Below the pieces are notes generated by a model. It did no database searches. It was not told where the DNA came from and saw nothing but the letters and a program-made list of their open reading frames with translations. From contig NZ_CP048272.1 of assembly GCF_019469425.1 (NCBI RefSeq), positions 1,426,001 to 1,490,000 of the forward strand: a stretch of DNA of 64,000 bases, given 5' to 3'. Below, piece after piece: positions 1 through 8,293 of this stretch. The translations under genes and the position numbers were made by a program. Each line of letters begins with the position of its first letter. Within the stretch, counting starts at the first letter, position 1. The stretch is from Bifidobacterium asteroides. Lineage in GTDB: Bacteria > Actinomycetota > Actinomycetes > Actinomycetales > Bifidobacteriaceae.

Positions 1-422
1 CGGTAACGCAGCAGCATGAAGACCAGCTCAGCCATGAAGCCCTGAAGCAGACCGATCAGTATGGTCTCCACAGGCACCCAAAGGCTGCCCAGCAGCGACT
101 CCAGGATGGCGGCGACCAGCTCGGCATAGACGGCTGCACCTGGCTTGCGTACGATGACCGATGCCAAGGGCCCGGCGAATAGGTAGAGGCCGTTGAGAAT
201 ACCGCCCAGACCAGGCACAACCCCGTCCAGGAAGGACCAGGGAATGGTAGTCACCATGGCGACCACCCAGTAGATGACGGCGGAAGCCACCCCGATGACC
301 GAGGCAACAGCGATATCCACCACCCTCCACCGTCTGGAGGGGATCCTGACTTGGGAGGGAGTCCTGTCAGACTCCGGCTCCGGTCCGGAAACAGTATTGT
401 TCATGAAATGACCATCAGTCAT
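1..422 (-). CDS. ykoE: ECF transporter S component, YkoE family (partial, 3' end outside window)
   Basis: This is the N-terminal 140 codons of a membrane S component of an energy-coupling-factor importer. YkoE proteins are linked to thiamine or hydroxymethylpyrimidine uptake together with YkoD (ATPase) and YkoC (T component), which would lie beyond the window edge. The translation shows a short polar N-terminus, then RRWRVVDIAVASVIGVAS at the first membrane span, GLYLFAGPLASVIVRKPGAA and an ILIGLLQGFMAEL segment, all characteristic of the family. I take the ATG at 422 because GAGGAAAGG lies 9 nt upstream. An in-frame ATG at 404 is a weaker option. A TPP riboswitch directly upstream supports the thiamine role. 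Confidence 0.9.
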   Translation of the reverse strand, partial: MTDGHFMNNTVSGPEPESDRTPSQVRIPSRRWRVVDIAVASVIGVASAVIYWVVAMVTTIPWSFLDGVVPGLGGILNGLYLFAGPLASVIVRKPGAAVYAELVAAILESLLGSLWVPVETILIGLLQGFMAELVFMLLRY

Positions 423-428
423 GATCTT

Positions 429-476
429 GTGCCTTTCCTCGGGGCGCCCCCTATGAGCGCCATCCCGTTCAGGCAC
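429..476 (-). promoter_or_regulatory. Putative SD-sequestering hairpin of the TPP riboswitch
   Basis: Between the aptamer and ykoE, GTGCCT (471-476) can pair with AGGCAC (429-434), with an inner GGCGC/GCGCC stem. This fold encloses or abuts the GAGGAAAGG ribosome binding site. There is no U-tract, so control of translation rather than termination is inferred. The CACGG at the aptamer 3' end could pair with CCGTG of the outer arm as the alternative fold. Confidence 0.5.
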
Positions 477-483
477 GGGTCCA

Positions 484-582
484 GTGACATCCGTGCGCCG
501 GCATTACCCGGTAAACGTTCGTCCGGTTGAGGCTGAGCCTCCTCTCAGCCGCACGCCCTTGAGCATACGGCCCCCGTGTCAC
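484..582 (-). promoter_or_regulatory. TPP (THI-box) riboswitch
   Basis: Read on the minus strand, the segment holds the conserved THI-box parts: a CTGAGA motif in a GGCTGAGAGG context and the CCGGGTAATGCCGGCG block. The ends close a 6-bp P1 helix (GTGACA pairing with TGTCAC). It lies about 60 nt before the ykoE start, which fits thiamine pyrophosphate-dependent repression. Confidence 0.95.
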
Positions 583-590
583 TTGGCATT

Positions 591-1967
591 CTAGAACATA
601 CGATGGTCAAGGGAATCCAGCAGGAGGGCCTCGGTGATGATGTTGTCGACCAGCCCCTGCAGGGAAATGGACTCGTTCGGACTGTGCGCGTTGGACTGGG
701 GATCCTCAGGGCCGGTCACCAGGACCTGGGCCTCAGGGAAGAGCCGCTTGAGCTCGGGGATGAAGGGGATGGATCCGCCCTCGCCCTTGTTGACCGGGTC
801 ACGCCCGAAGGCCTGCCGCATGGACTCCTCAGCCTGCCGAACCACCGGGCTGTCGGCATCCATGGCCCATCCCATGCCCATGTCGCTGGGGGCGACCTCT
901 ACCCTGGCCCCATGAGGGGCATGAGCAATCAAAAAATCGGCCAGGGCCTGCGCGGCCTGCTCAGGCCGCTGGGTGGGCGCGGTACGCAGCGAAATGCGGA
1001 AGCGGGTCTTGTCGGCCAACACGTTGAAGGAGCCTTTTACTGGATGGGCATCGAAGCCGATCACCGCCGCCGCCGGCTTGGTCCAGAGCCTGGAGGCCAG
1101 GGAGTCGGTTCCGGCCAGTCGGTAGGAGTCCACAACACCGGCATCCGCACGCAGCTGGGCCTGGTCCAGGTCACGCTGCAGACCGCCGATGGGCTGTCCG
1201 CCCTCCAGGCCGGGCACCGCCAGCTGACCCTGGTCGTCATACATGGAGGCAATCAGCATGGCAGCCAGGGTATTGGCATCTAGGATAGGCCCGCCGAACT
1301 GCCCGGAGTGGACTGGATGCTCCAGAACTGTGACCGTGACATCCAGGTCTGCATTCCCCCGCAGAGATGTGGTCAGGCTTGGAGTGTCTGCCGACCAGTT
1401 GCCCGAATCGGCCACGATGATCAGATCCGAGGCGAAGTCATCCCGATGAGCCTGGAGGAACGGAATAAAGCTGCGCGAGCCCATCTCCTCCTCCCCCTCG
1501 ATGAAGACCTTGACATTGACGCGCAGGTCCTTGTCCAAGGCATGCAGAGCACCCGAGTGGATGGCAATGCCACCGCCGTCGTCGGCTGATCCGCGTCCGT
1601 AGAGCCGCCCCTCCTTTTCCACGCCGGTAAAGGGGTCAGTGGACCACTGGGAGGAATCGGGCACCGGCTGCACATCATGATGGGCGTAGAGCAGGACGGT
1701 CGGAGCCTTATCGTCCACCTGCCGGGATCCGATGACCTCAAAGGCGCCCGGAGTCCCGTCAGGGTTGGTGGCCTGAACTACGCGGGCATCCACACCCACC
1801 TGCCTAAGCTGTCCGGCCACATAGTCGGCCGAGCGCCGCATGTGATCCCCGGTGATTCCCTTGGCCGAAACCGAAGCCAAAGCGATCTTGCCCTTGAGCA
1901 GATCGACGATCCGGCTCCTATCGTCTTGCACACGGGTACGGATCGTCTCCAGGCCCAGTTCCGCCAT
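591..1967 (-). CDS. M20 family metallopeptidase (dipeptidase)
   Basis: This is a cytoplasmic zinc-dependent di- or aminopeptidase of the M20/M25/M40 family, about 458 residues, the usual length. Metal-site motifs are visible in order: AHHDVQPV (His and Asp), the bridging Asp in GRGSADDGGG, the catalytic Glu in EGEEEMGS, and ADSGN. A dimerisation domain with EHPVHSGQFGG separates the two halves of the catalytic domain, and a late His lies in SNAHSPNE. Two adjacent ATGs exist. The second (1967) is chosen because GGAGG then sits 5 nt away, against 2 nt for the ATG at 1970. The gene stands alone, divergent from the DUF3043 gene. The exact peptide substrate is not evident. Confidence 0.9.
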   Translation of the reverse strand: MAELGLETIRTRVQDDRSRIVDLLKGKIALASVSAKGITGDHMRRSADYVAGQLRQVGVDARVVQATNPDGTPGAFEVIGSRQVDDKAPTVLLYAHHDVQPVPDSSQWSTDPFTGVEKEGRLYGRGSADDGGGIAIHSGALHALDKDLRVNVKVFIEGEEEMGSRSFIPFLQAHRDDFASDLIIVADSGNWSADTPSLTTSLRGNADLDVTVTVLEHPVHSGQFGGPILDANTLAAMLIASMYDDQGQLAVPGLEGGQPIGGLQRDLDQAQLRADAGVVDSYRLAGTDSLASRLWTKPAAAVIGFDAHPVKGSFNVLADKTRFRISLRTAPTQRPEQAAQALADFLIAHAPHGARVEVAPSDMGMGWAMDADSPVVRQAEESMRQAFGRDPVNKGEGGSIPFIPELKRLFPEAQVLVTGPEDPQSNAHSPNESISLQGLVDNIITEALLLDSLDHRMF

Positions 1968-2021
1968 CATTACCTCCTATAATTGCTTGTGAATCAGTGC
2001 TTGCGAGTCTAGGCGTCACCG

Positions 2022-2027
2022 TAACCT
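2022..2027 (+). promoter_or_regulatory. -10 element of a probable leaderless promoter (DUF3043 gene)
   Basis: TAACCT lies 6 nt before the ATG at 2034 and no Shine-Dalgarno sequence is present. Transcription would start at or next to the start codon. Confidence 0.5.
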
Positions 2028-2033
2028 GTTCGC

Positions 2034-2660
2034 ATGACATGGAACCCCTTCTCACGCAAGGATCGACGGGACAAAGAGGCGGAGGTGGACCAGACGGCCT
2101 CCGCTGAAGAGGTACGGGGCAAGGGACGCCCTACACCCAAGCGCAAGCAGGCCGAGGCCAGGAACCTGCGCCCGCTGGTCCCCAAGGACCGCAAGGCCTC
2201 GCGCAAGGCTGCCAAGGCCCGGATCCGAGCCCGTGAGGATGCTCAGTACGAGGCCATGAGGACCGGCGATATCAACCACATGCCCAAATCGGAGCGCCTG
2301 CCTTGGAGAATCTACATCCGCGACTATGTGGATGCCCGCTTCAATCTGCTGGAATGGATCTTCCCGGCCATCATTCTTATGTTCGTGGCCACCCTGATGG
2401 GCATGTTCGTGGGTCCGCAGCATTATGCTGCCTTCACCATGGTGGTGACCGTCCTTCTCTATGGCTACCTGATCGTGGCCCTGATCGACACCTGGCTGAT
2501 GTGGCGCAAGCTCAAGGGCCTGCTGATCGGCAAGTTCGGCGAACGCTCGGTGGCCAAGGGTTCACGATCGGCCTCCTACGCCTGGCAACGGGCCATGATG
2601 GTCCGGCGCTGGCGGGTTCCCAAGCCTAAACAGAGCAAGCGGGGGCACTGGCCCGACTGA
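2034..2660 (+). CDS. DUF3043 domain membrane protein
   Basis: This 208-residue actinobacterial protein of unknown function matches the DUF3043 pattern. It has a highly charged N-terminal third (repeated Lys, Arg and Glu, with KGRPTPKRKQAEARN), a conserved LPWRIYIRDYVDARFNLLEW stretch, and two hydrophobic segments at about residues 105-125 and 131-152. The C-terminus is basic. The N- and C-terminal tails are inferred to face the cytoplasm. It is divergent from the M20 peptidase with only about 65 nt between the two starts. No function is assigned. Confidence 0.85.
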   Translation: MTWNPFSRKDRRDKEAEVDQTASAEEVRGKGRPTPKRKQAEARNLRPLVPKDRKASRKAAKARIRAREDAQYEAMRTGDINHMPKSERLPWRIYIRDYVDARFNLLEWIFPAIILMFVATLMGMFVGPQHYAAFTMVVTVLLYGYLIVALIDTWLMWRKLKGLLIGKFGERSVAKGSRSASYAWQRAMMVRRWRVPKPKQSKRGHWPD

Positions 2661-2686
2661 CGAGCAATCGTCCTTGCACGCCGGCC

Positions 2687-2706
2687 GGCGGGTCGGTTAA
2701 CCCGCC
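2687..2706 (+). terminator. Candidate hairpin terminator after DUF3043 gene
   Basis: GGCGGGT and ACCCGCC form a 7-bp stem around a 6-nt loop, 27 nt after the stop codon. No U-tract follows, so the assignment is weak. Confidence 0.4.
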
Positions 2707-2800
2707 CGGTGCCCCTAGGGTTCCGGGCGGTCTCCGTATTCACTCCGCATTATGCCAATCGTCTTCATTCTCCCAGCCGGTACGGCTAGCATGTATTGTT

Positions 2801-4288
2801 ATGCAGCAATCGATCAACCAACCCGCTACAAAGTCTCTTGACCCATGGGATGCCGACAGCCGCCAGTACGACACCATCATCATCGGATCCGGCCCAGGCG
2901 GCTATGCCACGGCCCTTCGCACGGCAGAGCTGGGCGGACGTGTGGCCTTGGTTGAGCAGGACCCTGTCGTTGGCGGCGTCTGCCTGAACCGCGGATGCAT
3001 CCCTACCAAGGCCCTGCTGACAGCCACCCAGGTTCTGGAACAGGCTAGCCTTGGGGCAGCCATGGGGATCAATATCGAGTCGGCCAACATCGATTATCAG
3101 AAGCTTCAGGACTATCAGGACCGGATGGTCGATGCCATGACCGGCGGTCTGTCAAACCTGCTCAAGCAGCGTGGCATCACCGTGGTGCACGGCCACGGCA
3201 CCATTGTCGGTGACGGCCTGGTGGAGGTGGCCGCTGCTGACGGCAATCGAACCCGCCTGACTACCTGCGACACGATCCTGGCCACTGGGTCTCATGCCAG
3301 AGCCCTGGAAGAACTCCCCTTCGATGATCTTGTCATCGACACCGACCGGGCTCTAGCACTCAAGCCCTTCCCCCACCGGGCGCTGATTATCGGTTCAGGT
3401 GCGGTGGCCCTGGAATTCGCCACTATCTGGAACCAAGCCGGCTGCCAGGTGACCCTGATGATCAGACATGACCGGGTGCTCTCCCACTGGGGTCGGCGAA
3501 CAGGCCAGATCATGACCCGGGAGCTGGAGCGTCAGGGGATTCAGATCATCACCCATGCCCGCTGCTCGGGAGGGCACCGTCTGCCCGCAGACGGGGGCAT
3601 TCAGGTCGACTACCAGCCGTCCGACGACAAGGGCCATGCGGGAGCGATCGAGACCGATCTGGTACTGGTGGCCATCGGCAGAGATCCCAATACCAGCCCC
3701 AAGCATATGAAAGAGCTGGGCATCGACCTGGACGAGCATGGCCAGGTTCTGACTGACTCCCAGGGGCGCACCAGCCGTGACCGTGTCTGGGCCCTGGGTG
3801 ACATCACCCCAGGTCACCATCTGGCCCACAGGGCCTTCCAGCAGGGCATAACCCTGGCCGATGCCGCCTCTGGCCTGGATCCTGAACCCGTCAACGAGGC
3901 CACCATTCCCCGCGTGGTCTTCTCCTCCCCCCAGGCAGCAGCTGTGGGCTTCAGCCGCCAGGAGGCCGAGGAGGATCCATCGCTGAACCAGGTCAAGGAG
4001 ACCATCTACCCCATGATGGCCAACTCGCGCATGCGCATGAGCGGCCTGCAGGGCACCCTCAGCCTGATCACGGCCTGCCAAGCCACTGATCTGGAGAAGC
4101 AGATGGTGGTCGGTCTGGAGGTGGTCTCCCCCCAGGCATCCGAGAACATCGCTGAAGCCCAGCAGCTGGTGGGCAACCAGATCCCCTTGCACCGGGCGGC
4201 CGGGCTTATTCACCCACATCCCACGTTCTCCGAAGCCATTGGAGAGGCCCTGCTTAAGGCTGATGGCAGACCTCTGAATATGCTGTAG
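2801..4288 (+). CDS. lpd: Dihydrolipoamide dehydrogenase (E3)-like flavoprotein
   Basis: This FAD- and NAD-dependent disulfide oxidoreductase is 495 residues long, normal for the family. The FAD motif GSGPGG is at about residues 30-34, the redox disulfide is Cys61/Cys66 in CLNRGC, a second dinucleotide motif (IIGSGAVALEFA) is central, and a GDITPG FAD motif follows. The catalytic His-Glu pair is in HPHPTFSEAIGE near the C-terminus. All catalytic residues are present. No E1 or E2 subunit gene is nearby, and bifidobacteria generally lack a pyruvate dehydrogenase complex, so the partner is uncertain. There is no Shine-Dalgarno sequence. TAGCAT lies 8 nt before the ATG, suggesting a leaderless message. 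Confidence 0.9.
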   Translation: MQQSINQPATKSLDPWDADSRQYDTIIIGSGPGGYATALRTAELGGRVALVEQDPVVGGVCLNRGCIPTKALLTATQVLEQASLGAAMGINIESANIDYQKLQDYQDRMVDAMTGGLSNLLKQRGITVVHGHGTIVGDGLVEVAAADGNRTRLTTCDTILATGSHARALEELPFDDLVIDTDRALALKPFPHRALIIGSGAVALEFATIWNQAGCQVTLMIRHDRVLSHWGRRTGQIMTRELERQGIQIITHARCSGGHRLPADGGIQVDYQPSDDKGHAGAIETDLVLVAIGRDPNTSPKHMKELGIDLDEHGQVLTDSQGRTSRDRVWALGDITPGHHLAHRAFQQGITLADAASGLDPEPVNEATIPRVVFSSPQAAAVGFSRQEAEEDPSLNQVKETIYPMMANSRMRMSGLQGTLSLITACQATDLEKQMVVGLEVVSPQASENIAEAQQLVGNQIPLHRAAGLIHPHPTFSEAIGEALLKADGRPLNML

Positions 4289-4336
4289 GCATGCGGTAGA
4301 CTGGTCAACCAGCGAACGTTTCCAAGTGAGGATGGC

Positions 4337-5071
4337 ATGGCTACAGAGGACACCAAGGGCAAAAAAGCAAAAAAGAAGACCAGCACGATCAGCCAGATCG
4401 TCAAGATCTACCGATTCACTTACGAAGAGGACAAGGCCCTTCCCTGGCTGCTGGCCGCGGCCATTCTGGTGCCCACACTGATAGCAGTGGTGATCTGTCT
4501 GCTGGTTCACTTTGGCTGGCTGTCCTGGATTCTTACCGTGCTCCTGGGCATCATGGTCGGCCTGCTTCTGGCCACCATGACCCTGACAAGGCGCTCTGAC
4601 CGGGTAGGCTACGCTAAGATGGAGGGCCGTCCTGGCGCTGCCGCCGCCGTGCTGAGCAGCATCTCCAAGGCAGGCTTCTCCTTCCCCCAGGAACCCGTCT
4701 GGATTGATGCCAAGACCAAGGATGCCGTCTGGAGGGGCACCGGCCGCACCGGGGTCTATCTGATAGCCGAGGGCGACTACAACCGCGTCAACAAGGCCAT
4801 GAACCGCGAGGAGGAGAAGATCCGCCGCATCACCCGCGGGTCCGCCATCCCGATCTACCGGATCAGCGTGGGTCACGGCCCCGACCAGGTTCCGCTGAAC
4901 AAGCTCCAGCGCACCGTGGTCAAAAAGAAGATCAAGCTGACCGCCACCGAGCTGGAGACCCTGAACGACAGGCTGGTCACCCTGCAAAAGCGGCAGAATG
5001 CACTGGGGATGCCCAAGGGCATCGATCCGACCAAGATACGCGTCAGCCGCAAGGCCATGCGTGGGCGCTGA
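4337..5071 (+). CDS. DUF4191 domain membrane protein
   Basis: This 244-residue protein belongs to a family commonly found beside glnA and lipoate-related genes in actinobacteria. It begins with a Lys-rich tail, followed by IVKIYRFTYEEDKALPWLLAA and two adjacent transmembrane segments (about residues 37-80). The rest is a soluble domain with GRPGAAAAVLSSI and HGPDQVPLNKLQRTV segments, then a basic C-terminus. GAGG lies 5 nt upstream of the ATG. It lies 48 nt after lpd and could be co-transcribed with it. The function is unknown. Confidence 0.85.
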   Translation: MATEDTKGKKAKKKTSTISQIVKIYRFTYEEDKALPWLLAAAILVPTLIAVVICLLVHFGWLSWILTVLLGIMVGLLLATMTLTRRSDRVGYAKMEGRPGAAAAVLSSISKAGFSFPQEPVWIDAKTKDAVWRGTGRTGVYLIAEGDYNRVNKAMNREEEKIRRITRGSAIPIYRISVGHGPDQVPLNKLQRTVVKKKIKLTATELETLNDRLVTLQKRQNALGMPKGIDPTKIRVSRKAMRGR

Positions 5072-5075
5072 CTGT

Positions 5076-5122
5076 TGCGAAGGTCCCGGCATCTCCTCCA
5101 AGGAGGCGCTGGGACCTTCGCA
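5076..5122 (+). terminator. Long hairpin between DUF4191 gene and glnA
   Basis: A perfect 12-bp inverted repeat (TGCGAAGGTCCC with GGGACCTTCGCA) encloses a second small stem (CTCCT/AGGAG). It starts 5 nt after the DUF4191 stop codon. There is no long U-tract, so an intrinsic terminator is likely but not proven. Confidence 0.6.
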
Positions 5123-5210
5123 TGAAACACCCCTGTAACCTCAACGGCGCATTGCCGAAAAACCGGTCCCCTAGACTGGATGTTATGGTTTTCAGGAAAG
5201 GAGCAGTTCA

Positions 5211-6647
5211 GTGAAAGAACTGAAATCAAAGGCCGATTGCGAAGCTCTGATCAACCAGGAGGGCGTGGAATATGTCTCAGTCAGGTTCACGGACCTGATC
5301 GGGGTACAACAGCACTTCACCGTGCCCGCCAGTGAATTCCTGAAAGACGCTTTCACTGACGGCATGGCCTTCGACGGCTCCTCCGTCCAAGGATTCCAAG
5401 CCATCAACGAATCCGATATGAAGCTGATTCCAGACCCTGAAACAGCCTATCTGGATCCATTCCGCCGCCACCGCACTTTGAACGTGGCTTTCTCCATCGT
5501 GGACCCGGTGACCGACGAACCATACTCGCGCGACCCCCGGCAGATCGCCTCCAAGGCTGAGGCCTATCTTCGCTCCACCGGCATCGCCGACACGGCATCC
5601 TTTGCTCCTGAGGCTGAGTTCTTCATCTTCGACAAGGTCCGCTTCGAGAACAGCATGCAGCGCTCCTTCTACGAGGTCGACTCCATCGAGGCCCCTTGGA
5701 ACTCGGGCGTGGATGTCGAGGAAGACGGCTCCGACAACATCGGTTTCAAGAACCGGGTCAAGAGGGGCTACTTCCCCGTGCCACCCATCGATCACTACCA
5801 GGACCTGCGCGACGACATGGTGGCCAACCTGCAGAAGGTGGGCCTGATCCTGGAGCGCTCCCATCACGAGGTGGGCGGCGCCGGCCAGCAGGAGATCAAC
5901 TATCGCTTCAACACCCTGCTGCACGCTGGCGACGACCTGATGAAGTACAAGTACGTGGTTCACGAAACCGCTGCCCTGGCCGGCAAGGCGGCCACCTTCA
6001 TGCCCAAGCCCATCGCCGGTGACAACGGGACTGGCATGCACTGCCATCAGTCCCTCTGGAAGGATGGCAAGCCCCTCTTCTATGACGAGAATGGCTATGG
6101 CGGACTCTCCGACATCGCCCGCTGGTACGTGGGCGGCCTGATCGAGCATGCCTCGTCCGTTCTGGCCTTCACCAACCCCTCCACCAACTCCTACAAGCGG
6201 CTGGTGCCCGGCTACGAGGCCCCGGTCAACCTGGTCTACTCGGCGCGGAACCGTTCGGCGGCCATCCGCATCCCTCTGGCCGGCACCTCGCCGGCTGCCA
6301 AGCGGATCGAGTTCCGCGCCCCCGACCCCTCCTGCAACCCCTTCCTGGCCTTCTCGGCCCAGTTGATGGCAGGACTGGACGGCATCCTCAACCACACCGA
6401 GCCTCCGGCCCCGATCGACAAGGACCTCTATGAGCTGCCTCCGGAGGAGCACGCCCAGATCAAGCAGGTGCCCGGCTCCCTGGAGGAGGCGCTGAATGCC
6501 TTGGAGGAGGACCATGACTTCCTCAGCGAGGGCGATGTCTTCACCGACGACCTTATCCAGACCTGGCTGGACTTGAAGCGCGGCGAGTTGGACCAGACCC
6601 GTCTGGCCCCCACCCCTCTGGAGTACGAGCTCTACTTCCACATCTGA
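5211..6647 (+). CDS. glnA: Glutamine synthetase type I
   Basis: This enzyme makes glutamine from glutamate, ammonia and ATP. At 478 residues it matches the GSI-beta dodecamer subunit. Visible signatures are [11 protein letters not shown] near residue 50, the metal ligands in [26 protein letters not shown], and NRSAAIRIP in the ATP site. The adenylylation loop [10 protein letters not shown] carries the modifiable Tyr near residue 407, so control by GlnE is expected. The start is GTG with a strong AAAGGAG 6 nt upstream. TAGACT at 5171-5176 is a possible -10 box. Confidence 0.97.
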   Translation: MKELKSKADCEALINQEGVEYVSVRFTDLIGVQQHFTVPASEFLKDAFTDGMAFDGSSVQGFQAINESDMKLIPDPETAYLDPFRRHRTLNVAFSIVDPVTDEPYSRDPRQIASKAEAYLRSTGIADTASFAPEAEFFIFDKVRFENSMQRSFYEVDSIEAPWNSGVDVEEDGSDNIGFKNRVKRGYFPVPPIDHYQDLRDDMVANLQKVGLILERSHHEVGGAGQQEINYRFNTLLHAGDDLMKYKYVVHETAALAGKAATFMPKPIAGDNGTGMHCHQSLWKDGKPLFYDENGYGGLSDIARWYVGGLIEHASSVLAFTNPSTNSYKRLVPGYEAPVNLVYSARNRSAAIRIPLAGTSPAAKRIEFRAPDPSCNPFLAFSAQLMAGLDGILNHTEPPAPIDKDLYELPPEEHAQIKQVPGSLEEALNALEEDHDFLSEGDVFTDDLIQTWLDLKRGELDQTRLAPTPLEYELYFHI

Positions 6648-6849
6648 GTTCTCATGCCGACTAAGGCTGGCTGACCAGCCAGGTCGCATAGGGCCTGATC
6701 CTTCCTGCTGAAAGGCCAGGCCTGTTTGTATTATCACGACCATCGGCATCCGCCAATCGATGGCAACACGCCAGCCCCGGCCTTCCGGCAGCGGTCAGGC
6801 CAGAATGAAAGGCAGGTATGAAAAACGGATCCGATGGAGGTGTAGACCG

Positions 6850-8196
6850 ATGCGCTGGCTGCGTGAGTTCATGGAGTTGCCCGTATATCTGCGAGCCATG
6901 CTCATCGTGGACCTCATGTGCAACTTCGGCATCGGCCTGGTCATGCCCATCGAGCTGCTCTTTGCCACCCATTCCTTGGGCGCCACCATGAGCGAGGCCG
7001 CCCTCCTGGTAACTATCAGCTCGGTGGGATCCCTTATTTCCAATCCCATCATCGGATGGGTCTCTGATCGCCGCTCCTCCTGGCTGGCCATGCATACGGC
7101 CATGATCTTTTCGGTCATCGGCCCCCTGATCTTCACCGTGGCCCACAACTACCGGGCAGCAGTGGCGGGAGCCTTCGTCTCGGGCCTGGGGATGGGTATG
7201 CAGACCTCCTGGGCAAGCATTCTGACGCAGATCTCCACCCGGGAGCAACACCGGATCGTCTACGGAATAAACCAGGCCGAGCTCAACCTGGGCATCGGCC
7301 TTGGAGCGGCCGTGGGCGGACTGCTGGCCGCCGGCGGCCAGGACTTCCTTTACCGCATTGGCTTCGGCGGCAGGGCTCTGGGATTCGTCCTGCTCAGCCT
7401 GTCCCTGCTGGTCATCGAACGCCACTGGCGGCTGCGTCGGCTGACGGCTGAACTCAAGGCCAAGGCAGAGCGGGAGGCCGTCCAGGAATCCGCAGGGGCC
7501 ACGGGCGCTCTGCAGGCTAAGCAGCCGGACAACAAAGAAAGCATGGCCATCAACGGCACCTTCGGAGGGCGAACTAGCTCACTGACCAGGGTGCTGGCCT
7601 CCATGGCCCTGCTGACCCTAGGCACCTTCTTCATGGACCTTTTCGGCTACTCTCAGTTTGACGCCGGTCTGGTCACCACCCTGATTTCGGATCCGCACAT
7701 CCCCCGCTGGTCCCTTTCAGTGGTGGACGTGGTCAACACTTTCTCAGTGGTCATCATGAATATCGTGCTGCTGCCCCGGCTCAAGAACGCCAACCACGTG
7801 CGCCTGCTGCGCACCGTGCCGGTCTTCTGGGCTGCAGCCTGGGTGATCATCGTCCTTGGCCTGCGCCTGGATTCCACCCCCGGCGCCCTGAGCATAGCCT
7901 CCCTGGGCATCACCATTTTCGGACTGGGCGAGGTCATGATGGGCATCTCCCAGCCGGTGGTGGCCGCCGAGCTAGCCGGACCATCATTTAGCGGACGCAT
8001 GTTCGGCCTGCTCAACACAGCTGCCTCCCTGGGCTACATCGTAGGACCCATGTTCGCCTCCTACATCCTGGCCGGACATGAGGTCATCCCCTTCCTGGCC
8101 ATGTGTGCCATTGGCCTGGTCGTGCTGGCAGTGCCCTGGTTCCTGGCCATCCCATCGCGGCAGATCACCAGCCAGAAGAGCCCGGCCGCCATCTAA
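6850..8196 (+). CDS. MFS transporter (efflux type, SetB-like)
   Basis: This 448-residue major facilitator protein has about 12 hydrophobic segments. The loop 2-3 signature is GWVSDRRSSW, and a polar linker between helices 6 and 7 spans about residues 195-235. The overall pattern resembles sugar-efflux permeases, but the substrate cannot be read from the sequence. An upstream in-frame ATG at 6760 would add 30 charged residues. I prefer 6850 because GGAGG lies 9 nt before it and the next residues lead into the first helix. It follows glnA by about 200 nt and is convergent with mrp. Confidence 0.85.
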   Translation: MRWLREFMELPVYLRAMLIVDLMCNFGIGLVMPIELLFATHSLGATMSEAALLVTISSVGSLISNPIIGWVSDRRSSWLAMHTAMIFSVIGPLIFTVAHNYRAAVAGAFVSGLGMGMQTSWASILTQISTREQHRIVYGINQAELNLGIGLGAAVGGLLAAGGQDFLYRIGFGGRALGFVLLSLSLLVIERHWRLRRLTAELKAKAEREAVQESAGATGALQAKQPDNKESMAINGTFGGRTSSLTRVLASMALLTLGTFFMDLFGYSQFDAGLVTTLISDPHIPRWSLSVVDVVNTFSVVIMNIVLLPRLKNANHVRLLRTVPVFWAAAWVIIVLGLRLDSTPGALSIASLGITIFGLGEVMMGISQPVVAAELAGPSFSGRMFGLLNTAASLGYIVGPMFASYILAGHEVIPFLAMCAIGLVVLAVPWFLAIPSRQITSQKSPAAI

Positions 8197-8293
8197 TCTC
8201 AGGCAAGGCACGACGCCGGGCAAAACTTCGAAAGGGGCAGATTCGAAAGGCGTCCAAGAAGGCAGATCCGCAGTTGCCAGTCCTCATTTAAAG

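Noticed and set aside
3395-5101. Long open frame opposite lpd and the DUF4191 gene (minus strand)
   Set aside because: It spans two clear plus-strand genes and their intergenic region, and has no ribosome binding site or conserved motif.
6667-6682. Hairpin CTGGCT/AGCCAG after glnA as a terminator
   Set aside because: Only 6 bp with no U-tract. Too weak to list as a terminator.
5277-6749. Long open frame opposite glnA
   Set aside because: glnA is certain. The opposite frame is a codon-bias artefact.
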